A stretch of 64,000 nucleotides of DNA from Variovorax boronicumulans (lineage in GTDB: Bacteria; Pseudomonadota; Gammaproteobacteria; Burkholderiales; Burkholderiaceae_C). The stretch lies in NCBI RefSeq assembly GCF_030812215.1, contig NZ_JAUSSG010000003.1:310001-374000 (forward strand). Reading direction: 5' to 3'. The first letter of the stretch is position 1. Every line of letters starts with the position of its first letter. The translations under genes and the position numbers were made by a program. Shown here one piece after another: positions 57,960-64,000 of this stretch. The notes beneath the pieces were generated by a model. The model did not search any database, was not told the DNA's origin, and saw only the letters and a program-made list of their open reading frames with translations.

Positions 57960-59285
57960 CTAGAAATCGGCGACCTTGCCCCATGCGGTACCGCTGAACC
58001 GCTCCGGCCGGTATGGCGTGGGGTCCACGATCGGTTGGGCACCGGTGGCAAGGTCCGCGATGAGGTGGCCGGCACCGGGGCCAATGCCGAAGCCGTGTCC
58101 GGAAAATCCCGCGGCCAGGATGAACCCAGGCATGCCAGGCACTTCGCCGATGCCGGGAACACCGTCTGGCGTACTGTCGATATAGCCGGCCCAGGCGTGC
58201 GTGATCTTTGCCTCGCCAAGCTGGGGCAGCAGTTCGACCGCGCGGCGTTGCGTCTCCTTGATCGCGGACATGTCGGGCTTGGGGTCGAGGATGCGCACCC
58301 GCTCCATCGGCGTCGGCGCATCGAGCCGCCACCTCGCCAGCGTTTCATGGCCGCCCCGAATGCCTTCCAGGCCACCCGGACGAAGGTTGCGCCAGCGCTT
58401 GGCGAACATGGGCACGAATTGCGGCGAGAAGCGCATGAACTGCGGCGTCACGTCCACGCGTGCGCGGCCGCTGATGGCCAGCGCGTAGCGTCCGTCGCTG
58501 CGGCGCGTGGCGGAGACGCCCCCACTGACCAGCGCGTCCGGCAAGCGATGCGCCACAGGGGCCACGCTCAGCATGGATTGCCGGACCGAAGCCTGCGGAA
58601 AACGGATGCCCAGCTGGCGGCAGAACGACGAAGCCCAGGCGCCGCCTGCAAGCACGGCCGTCCGTGTCTTGATGACGCCGGCTTCCGTGATCACGCCGCT
58701 GACCCGTCCGCCTTCCGTCTCGATGCCGCGGGCTGCGCAGTTCTGGTGGATGCTGCCGCCGAGCTTGATGAGCGCAGCGGCCACGGCGGGCGCTGCCTTG
58801 GCAGGATCGGCGGTGCCGTCGCTGGGCGAGAAGACGCCGCCTTTCCAGGCACGGCCGGTTGCCTGCCCGCGCTCGGCAGCCTCGCGGCCAGTCAGCATGT
58901 GGGTGGTCACGCCCGCGGTTTTCGCAAACTCCCGCCAACTGGCCCAACGGGAAATCTCGGCCTCGTCATTGCTGAGGTACAGCAGCCCGCAGCGGTGAAA
59001 CCCCGTGTCTTCGCCGCTCTCGGCGGCAAAGCGTTCCCAGAGATCGAGGCTCTTGCTCGCCAACGGCAGTTCGCGCGCATCGCGGTTCTGCTGGCGGCAC
59101 CAGCCCCAGTTGCGGCTCGATTGCTCGGCGCCGATCCGGCCTTTTTCGACGAGGGCCACCGACACGCCGCGCTGGGCCAGGTAGTAGGCGGTGAAGACGC
59201 CGATGATGCCGCCGCCGATCACGACGACATCGGCGAAGGCGGGCAGTTGGGTGGATGTGTGGATGTGGTTCAGCGGAGGCGACAT
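57960..59285 (-). CDS. FAD-dependent amine/amino-acid oxidoreductase (DAO family)
   Basis: 441 residues from ATG 59285. FAD-binding Rossmann motif VVVIGGGIIGVFTAYYLAQR at residues 21-40, then KGRIGAEQSSRNWGWCRQQN, a segment typical of D-amino-acid dehydrogenase/putrescine-oxidase-like DAO proteins; the C-terminal GFSGHGFGIGPGAGHLIADL closes the FAD site. It oxidises the C-N bond of an amine or amino acid. Last gene of the unit aldehyde dehydrogenase - cupin - oxidase (20 bases after the cupin gene), so the aldehyde it forms is probably taken by the partner dehydrogenase. The substrate is not known. Confidence 0.87.
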   Translation of the reverse strand: MSPPLNHIHTSTQLPAFADVVVIGGGIIGVFTAYYLAQRGVSVALVEKGRIGAEQSSRNWGWCRQQNRDARELPLASKSLDLWERFAAESGEDTGFHRCGLLYLSNDEAEISRWASWREFAKTAGVTTHMLTGREAAERGQATGRAWKGGVFSPSDGTADPAKAAPAVAAALIKLGGSIHQNCAARGIETEGGRVSGVITEAGVIKTRTAVLAGGAWASSFCRQLGIRFPQASVRQSMLSVAPVAHRLPDALVSGGVSATRRSDGRYALAISGRARVDVTPQFMRFSPQFVPMFAKRWRNLRPGGLEGIRGGHETLARWRLDAPTPMERVRILDPKPDMSAIKETQRRAVELLPQLGEAKITHAWAGYIDSTPDGVPGIGEVPGMPGFILAAGFSGHGFGIGPGAGHLIADLATGAQPIVDPTPYRPERFSGTAWGKVADF

Positions 59286-59305
59286 GGTGCAGCTCGCTCG
59301 ACGGT

Positions 59306-60028
59306 TCAGGCTGGAACGCTCTGGACCACGTAGAACTTCGCCACGCGATCGTTGCTTTCCCACCCGATCGGCGCACCCTGGGGCACGAAAAGCGCATCGC
59401 CCGCGCCCGCCGACAGCACGCTGCCATCCGGGGTGGCGAACCGCACGCTGCCGGCCAGGAGATGCATGAACTCGTTCACGCGATGCGGGCGAACGATGCG
59501 GTGGTAAGGCGTCGAGTCCCACGTGCCGGCGCTGTATTGCGCACCGTCGTCGATGAAGACGTTGTCGCTGCGGCACTCCGGCGAAGGGCCCAGCAGCACT
59601 TCCGCGGGCAGCGTGGCCGAAGGTTTGAAGTTGGCGTCGGCGTGCAGGGGGAAAAGGCCGCGCTGGGTCGGTTTCTCGCAGGCTGCCGCGCAGAAAACGA
59701 AACGCACCCGGGAGCCGGCCTGGATGTGAAGCGAGGTGCCGCATCCGATGACGACGCCCGCCTGGGGGCCGACCACCAGCGGGGCCGCCCCGGCTGCGGT
59801 CAGGGTCAGCTCTCCTTCGACCACGACGATGGTTTCGATGTGGGGATAGCTTGCGACTTCGATCTCGCCGATGAAGCTGGTGCGGCCCGCGCTCATCGCG
59901 CCCGGTCCCTCCCAGGCGATCTCGCGATGCCGCGCAAAAGGATCGTCCTTGCCGAACGCCGCCCTGCGGAAGGCGGTGGAAGAAACGGATGCGCCGTCGG
60001 CGCGATGCAGTACCAGGGCCATGGTCAT
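59306..60028 (-). CDS. Double-cupin domain protein
   Basis: 240 residues with two beta-barrel halves: one around YPHIETIVVVEGELTLTAAG (with His and Glu as possible metal ligands) and a second around VRPHRVNEFMHLLAGSVRFA, followed by GDALFVPQGAPIGWES. Such bicupins often assist amine/amino-acid oxidases in catabolic operons, as small-molecule sensors or isomerases, but the role is unclear. It lies between the aldehyde dehydrogenase (46 bases) and oxidase (20 bases) genes on one strand. Confidence 0.82.
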   Translation of the reverse strand: MTMALVLHRADGASVSSTAFRRAAFGKDDPFARHREIAWEGPGAMSAGRTSFIGEIEVASYPHIETIVVVEGELTLTAAGAAPLVVGPQAGVVIGCGTSLHIQAGSRVRFVFCAAACEKPTQRGLFPLHADANFKPSATLPAEVLLGPSPECRSDNVFIDDGAQYSAGTWDSTPYHRIVRPHRVNEFMHLLAGSVRFATPDGSVLSAGAGDALFVPQGAPIGWESNDRVAKFYVVQSVPA

Positions 60029-60074
60029 TGATTGCTCCTGCGCGATGCGCAATGTCTTCACTGAAAGCTGTCGG

Positions 60075-61556
60075 TCAGTCGTTGCTGGGTGCCGAGGCAT
60101 CCCGGAAGCCAAGAATGGCTTTGGTTTCCAGGTACTCCTCGAGACCTTCTGTTCCGTACTCGCGGCCGTTTCCCGATCGCTTGTAGCCCCCGAAGGGGGC
60201 ATGCGGGTTCCATGCCGGATAGTTGATGTGCACCTGGCCGGAGCGGATGCGTGCCGCGACGGCGCGCGCCGCGCCGAGGTCCGTCCCTTGCACGTGGGCG
60301 CCCAGGCCGTAGACGGTGTCGTTGGCGATCTCCACGCCCTCGTCCACGCTGTCATACGGAATGATCGCAAGCACCGGCCCGAAGATCTCTTCCTGCGCGA
60401 TCTGCATCTGGGAGTGCACCGCGGTGAAGATGGTCGGACGGCAATAGAAGCCGCGGCTCAAAGCCTCCGGCCGCCCAGGGCCGCCACAGATGAGCCGCGC
60501 GCCTTCGGCGATGCCCACGCCGATCATTTCCTGCACCCGATTGAACTGCGCGCGGTTCGCCACCGGGCCATGCGTCGTCCGCTGCGAACGCGGATCGCCC
60601 ACGACGATGCCGCCTGCCGCTTCGAGCGCGATCCGTTCGACTTCGCCGAGGCGCGCGCGGGGCACGATCATGCGCGTCGGGGCGCTGCAGGATTGGCCGA
60701 CGTTGCGGAAGCCCGCCGCCACGCCGGGCGGCACGGCGCGCGACAGGTCCGCATCCGGCAGGATGAGGTTGGGCGACTTGCCGCCGAGCTCCTGGGCCAC
60801 GCGCTTCACCGTCGGGGCTGCCGCCTGGGCCACCAGCACGCCGGCCCTGGTCGAGCCGGTGATCGAGATCATGTCCACGTCAGGATGCTCGGCCAACGCA
60901 GCGCCGACCTCCGGCCCATTGCCGTTCACCAGGTTGAACACACCCGGCGGGGTGCCGGCGTCGTGCATCACCTCGGCAAAGAGCAGGGCGCTCAGGGGCG
61001 AGAGTTCGCTGGGCTTCAGGACGACCGTGCATCCAGCCGCGAGGGCGGGGCCGACCTTGGCGGTGATCTGGTAGAGCGGCCAGTTCCATGGCGTGATGAG
61101 GCCGCACACGCCGATGGCCTCGCGCACGATGGCCATGCCGCCCCGGTGGGTGACGAACGCATAGCCGCGTGCATTGTCCCGGGCCACGCGGATGTGCTCC
61201 GCTGCGGACGGCACCTGTGTGCTGCGCGCGAAGCCGATGGCAGCGCCCATTTCCAGCGAGATCGCCTGCGCGAACAGTTCTGCGCGCTCCAGGATCAGGG
61301 CGTGGACGCGATCCAGAAGCAAGGCCCTGGTCTCGGCGGAACTCGTGGACCAGGCCGCGAATGCGCGCCGCGCCGCAGCCACGGCGGCGGCGACATCGCC
61401 TGCACTGCCCAGCGCGATCTCCGCGACGGGCTCCTCGGTCGATGGGTCGACGACGGCGCTGCGGGCTTGCGCATCGGGCACGACCCATTCGCCGTCGACG
61501 AACATGCGATCCAGGCGCCCGGCGCGCCTGAGGTGCTCGACGATCGGGGCGTTCAT
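60075..61556 (-). CDS. Aldehyde dehydrogenase family protein
   Basis: 493 residues from ATG 61556. NAD(P)-dependent aldehyde oxidation. Catalytic and cofactor residues: Asn158 (LITPWNWP), Lys181 (VVLKPSE), Glu256 (QELGGKSPN) and Cys290 (GQSCSAPTR). The GQSCSAPTRM context places it with 4-hydroxybutyrate/aminoaldehyde-type and aldA-like dehydrogenases. It is quite different from the aromatic aldehyde dehydrogenase at 35422. First gene of a three-gene minus-strand unit with a cupin and an FAD amine oxidase. Confidence 0.9.
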   Translation of the reverse strand: MNAPIVEHLRRAGRLDRMFVDGEWVVPDAQARSAVVDPSTEEPVAEIALGSAGDVAAAVAAARRAFAAWSTSSAETRALLLDRVHALILERAELFAQAISLEMGAAIGFARSTQVPSAAEHIRVARDNARGYAFVTHRGGMAIVREAIGVCGLITPWNWPLYQITAKVGPALAAGCTVVLKPSELSPLSALLFAEVMHDAGTPPGVFNLVNGNGPEVGAALAEHPDVDMISITGSTRAGVLVAQAAAPTVKRVAQELGGKSPNLILPDADLSRAVPPGVAAGFRNVGQSCSAPTRMIVPRARLGEVERIALEAAGGIVVGDPRSQRTTHGPVANRAQFNRVQEMIGVGIAEGARLICGGPGRPEALSRGFYCRPTIFTAVHSQMQIAQEEIFGPVLAIIPYDSVDEGVEIANDTVYGLGAHVQGTDLGAARAVAARIRSGQVHINYPAWNPHAPFGGYKRSGNGREYGTEGLEEYLETKAILGFRDASAPSND

Positions 61557-61977
61557 GGCGCGGGCCTTTCGGAGACCGCGCACGGGTTGTTCGTTGCCAT
61601 GCTCGACAGCGTGGCGAAGCGAGCGCTTGATCGTGCGGTGGAGTGCGTCATGACGGGCCTGAAGTCGGGGCATTGGAAGACCCAAAGCTTAGGCGGCGCG
61701 GGCCTGGCGCCGATGCTTCAATGAGGGCTTTGCGCAAAGCAGCCTGCCGTTGTGCGACTCGCCACGGCATATCCTGCTGTCGAGCAGACTCAGGGCTCCG
61801 GCGACCTGTCGGCCGGGCCGTGTTGGCGTTGGTTCGGGGAGGGGATCGGTGCCGGCGCAAGCCTGCCGATCTTGGCAGGCGTATGTCTTGCGGCCCGAGG
61901 TCTCGAGGTTTCGCTGCACCTGGTGTCCGTCGAACGCCGCCTCGGCCAGGCGGTGTCGTTCGATTCGGAAGCGCCGG
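61557..61977. other. Intergenic region upstream of the aldehyde dehydrogenase unit
   Basis: 421 bases between two minus-strand genes. It contains no convincing gene; short frames on both strands are Arg/Pro-rich. It should hold the promoter of the aldehyde dehydrogenase-cupin-oxidase unit and probably binding sites for the adjacent Lrp-type regulator, but no site is clear by eye. Confidence 0.45.
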
Positions 61978-62472
61978 TCAACGCTCGTGAGGAAAGAGCC
62001 GTTCGATCGGACAGTGCGTCTTGATGAACGGCGACTTGATGACGATGTAGCTGAAGTACTTCGAGATGCCGATGTTGCGCTCGAGCAGCCCCTCGATCAC
62101 TTCCTGGTAGTGATTCACGCCGCGGGTGAGAAAGCGCAGCAGGTAGTCGTAGCCGCCGCTCACCAGGTGGCATTCGAGCACCTCGTCGATCTCGCGGATC
62201 GCGGCCTCGAAGCGCACGAAGTCTTCGCGGTGATGGTCCTGCAGCGTGACCTCGGTGAACACCGTCAGCGTGTCGCCCAGCTTCTCGAGCCGAAGGTGGG
62301 CGCCGTAGCCGGCGATGTAGCCGGCCTGCTCCAGCCGCTTCACGCGGATCAGGCAGGGGCTGGGCGACAACCCGACCGCATCGGCCAGGTCGACGTTGGT
62401 CATGCGCCCGTTCTTCTGCAGTTGCGCCAGGATGCGCAGGTCGAGTCGGTCGATCTTGTTGGCTTCTGACAT
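61978..62472 (-). CDS. Lrp/AsnC-family transcriptional regulator
   Basis: 164 residues from ATG 62472 (in-frame upstream codons give an unlikely Arg-rich tail). N-terminal HTH: IDRLDLRILAQLQKNGRMTN, LADAVGLSPSPCLIRVKRLE. C-terminal RAM (AsnC ligand-binding) domain with VTLQDHHREDFVRFEAAI and CHLVSGGYDYLLRFL. Proteins of this family sense amino acids and control their breakdown. It lies between the aminotransferase and the aldehyde dehydrogenase/oxidase unit and is a plausible regulator of both. Confidence 0.9.
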   Translation of the reverse strand: MSEANKIDRLDLRILAQLQKNGRMTNVDLADAVGLSPSPCLIRVKRLEQAGYIAGYGAHLRLEKLGDTLTVFTEVTLQDHHREDFVRFEAAIREIDEVLECHLVSGGYDYLLRFLTRGVNHYQEVIEGLLERNIGISKYFSYIVIKSPFIKTHCPIERLFPHER

Positions 62473-62563
62473 GGCGGTGCCCGATTGCGAGAGAAGTTCC
62501 GATTCTGCGTCGGCCGATGGCTCTTGCGGGGTCTTGCAGCCCCTGCGTTTGCGCGCCGGCCTC

Positions 62564-63967
62564 TCAACTCGCCAGCGCGGCGCGGACGTCGGGCGCGTCA
62601 AGCACTTCGTCGAGCGTTTTCTTCAGCCGCGCGAACATCTGTGCGAACTCGTCCTCGGTGAAGGTGAGCGCGGGTGCAAAGCCGAGGATGTGGTCGCCGA
62701 AGGAGCGGAACACCAGGCCGTTGCGGTAGCCGGCGGCGAAGATGCGGTCGGCCAGTCCCAGCGCCGGGTCGAAGCGGCGCTTGCCGGCCTTGTCGCTCAC
62801 CAGTTCCAGCGCGCCCAGCAGGCCGCGGTGGCGCGCATCGCCCACCAGCGGATGCGCGCGCAGGGCATCGAGCCCCGCCGCGAAGTGCGCCGCGCCGCGC
62901 TGGCCGTTGGCGAGGATGCCGCCTTCTTCGTAGAGCCGCAGCACCTCGAGCGCGACGGCTGCGCCGACCGGGTGCGCCGAATAGGTCGCACCGTGGCCGA
63001 TGGGGGTGCCTGGGGGGGCGCCATCGGCGATCCCGGCATAGACCTTCTCGGACATCATCGTCGCGCCCATCGGCACGTAGCCGGCCGTCAGGCCCTTGGC
63101 CATGGTCATCAGGTCCGGCTCCACGCCTTCGGCCTCGCAGGCGAACATCGGGCCGGTGCGGCCAAAGCCGGTGATGACCTCGTCCACGACGAAGAGGATG
63201 TCGAGCTCGCGCGCGGCCTCGCGCATGGCCTTCAGCCAGCCCTTGGGCGGCACGATGACGCCGCCCGAGCCCTGAATCGGCTCGCAGAAGAAAGCGGCCA
63301 CGTTGTCCGCGCCGAGCTCCGCCACCTTGGCGTGCAGGGCCGCGACCGACGCGGCGATCAGCGCCTCGGGATCGGCGCCCGCGGCATGGCGATAGGCGTA
63401 GGGCGATTCGATGTAGTGCTGCGTCGGCAGCGGCAGGTCGAAGCCGCGGTGAAAGGCCGGCAGCGCCGTGAGGCCCGCGCCGGTGGACGACGAGCCGTGG
63501 TAGCCGCGCTCCAGCGAAATGAACTGCTTCTTCGACGGCCGGCCGGTCGCGTTGTAGTACTGCACGATGAAGCGCACCGCGGCATCGACCGCCTCGGAGC
63601 CGCCCAGCGTGAGGTACACGCGGGTCAGCGACGCGGGCGTGATCTGCACGAGTTTCTGCGCGAGGCGGATGGCCGGCTCGCTGCTGAAGTGGAAATAGCC
63701 GGTCGCGTAAGGCAGACGGCGCATCTGCTCGGCAGCGGCCTGCACCACGCTCTCCTGCCCGTAGCCGACGTTCACGCACCACAGGCCTGCGAAGGCATCG
63801 AGCAATTCATGGCCGTTGCCATCTGTCAGCCAGGCGCCACGGCCCGAGGCCAGCACGGTGGGGCCGCGCTGCTCGTGCACGCGCCAGGGCGAGACGGGGT
63901 GGATCAGGTGCGCGCGGTCGATGGCGTCGAGCGCGGCTTGGTGGGGCAATGCGGAAGGGTGCGTCAT
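62564..63967 (-). CDS. Class-III omega-aminotransferase
   Basis: 467 residues. PLP-dependent transfer of a terminal or beta amino group, usually to pyruvate. PLP lysine Lys291 (LMTMAKGLTAGYVPMG), aspartate in FVVDEVITGFGRTG, the GGSEAVDAAVRF loop at about 122-133 and GYHGSSSTGAGLTALPAFH identify the omega-amino acid:pyruvate/beta-alanine aminotransferase group. ATG 63967 follows no strong ribosome-binding site in the visible bases. The Lrp-type regulator follows after 91 bases on the same strand. It may feed the aldehyde dehydrogenase unit downstream (inference). Confidence 0.91.
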   Translation of the reverse strand: MTHPSALPHQAALDAIDRAHLIHPVSPWRVHEQRGPTVLASGRGAWLTDGNGHELLDAFAGLWCVNVGYGQESVVQAAAEQMRRLPYATGYFHFSSEPAIRLAQKLVQITPASLTRVYLTLGGSEAVDAAVRFIVQYYNATGRPSKKQFISLERGYHGSSSTGAGLTALPAFHRGFDLPLPTQHYIESPYAYRHAAGADPEALIAASVAALHAKVAELGADNVAAFFCEPIQGSGGVIVPPKGWLKAMREAARELDILFVVDEVITGFGRTGPMFACEAEGVEPDLMTMAKGLTAGYVPMGATMMSEKVYAGIADGAPPGTPIGHGATYSAHPVGAAVALEVLRLYEEGGILANGQRGAAHFAAGLDALRAHPLVGDARHRGLLGALELVSDKAGKRRFDPALGLADRIFAAGYRNGLVFRSFGDHILGFAPALTFTEDEFAQMFARLKKTLDEVLDAPDVRAALAS

Positions 63968-64000
63968 GGGGTGTGGGGTGCAAACGCGAAGGAGCTTTGG

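Overview
The window is high-GC, tightly packed and rich in ABC/Bug solute uptake, LysR/AraC/GntR regulators and aromatic catabolism. This, together with the protein styles (Bug/TctC binding proteins, AAHS transporter, giant YD-repeat protein), suggests a betaproteobacterium of the Burkholderiales, most likely a Variovorax-like Comamonadaceae that lives on or near plants. The taxon is an inference; there is no rRNA or tRNA gene to test it.

Layout. (a) 1-1062: the N-terminal three quarters of a C4-dicarboxylate transporter (dctA), cut by the window edge. (b) 1431-17030: a 5,035-residue YD-repeat (RHS-like) protein of polymorphic-toxin type, with three embedded glycan-binding-type modules and an AT-richer C-terminal toxin tip, followed immediately by a candidate immunity gene. 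A secreted beta-helix protein (17420-18868) and an Imm10-like small protein (19098-19517) follow. (c) 19649-25232: an aldo/keto reductase, then a minus-strand unit NCS1 permease - hydantoin/allantoin racemase - FadR-type GntR regulator - NCS2 purine permease. Both permease promoters carry the same TGTATACA palindrome. (d) 25445-25708: a broken IS21-family transposase gene.

(e) 26671-52110 is the centre of interest: a catabolic island of four regulators, two LIV/urea-type ABC importers, an AAHS-type aromatic-acid transporter, two Bug binding proteins and a full set of enzymes that reads as a (4-hydroxy)mandelonitrile pathway. The enzymes are an arylacetonitrilase (with the Cys-Cys-Ala-Glu-His active site), an amidase-signature amidase suited to the amide by-product, an FMN mandelate dehydrogenase (His274/Arg277 conserved), a ketopantoate-reductase-family protein that may oxidise the opposite enantiomer, benzoylformate decarboxylase, an aldehyde dehydrogenase and 4-hydroxybenzoate 3-monooxygenase. 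PobA at the end implies that the real substrate is para-hydroxylated, i.e. 4-hydroxymandelonitrile, the aglycone of plant cyanogenic glucosides such as dhurrin. The product would be protocatechuate.

(f) 52298-54958: an AMIN-containing GspD-type secretin without other secretion genes nearby. (g) 55835-63967: amino-acid metabolism: an ornithine-cyclodeaminase-family reductase translationally coupled to a threonine-dehydratase-family lyase, facing a minus-strand aldehyde dehydrogenase - cupin - FAD amine/amino-acid oxidase unit, then an Lrp/AsnC regulator and a class-III omega-aminotransferase. A perfect 14-bp-stem hairpin sits between the two convergent units.
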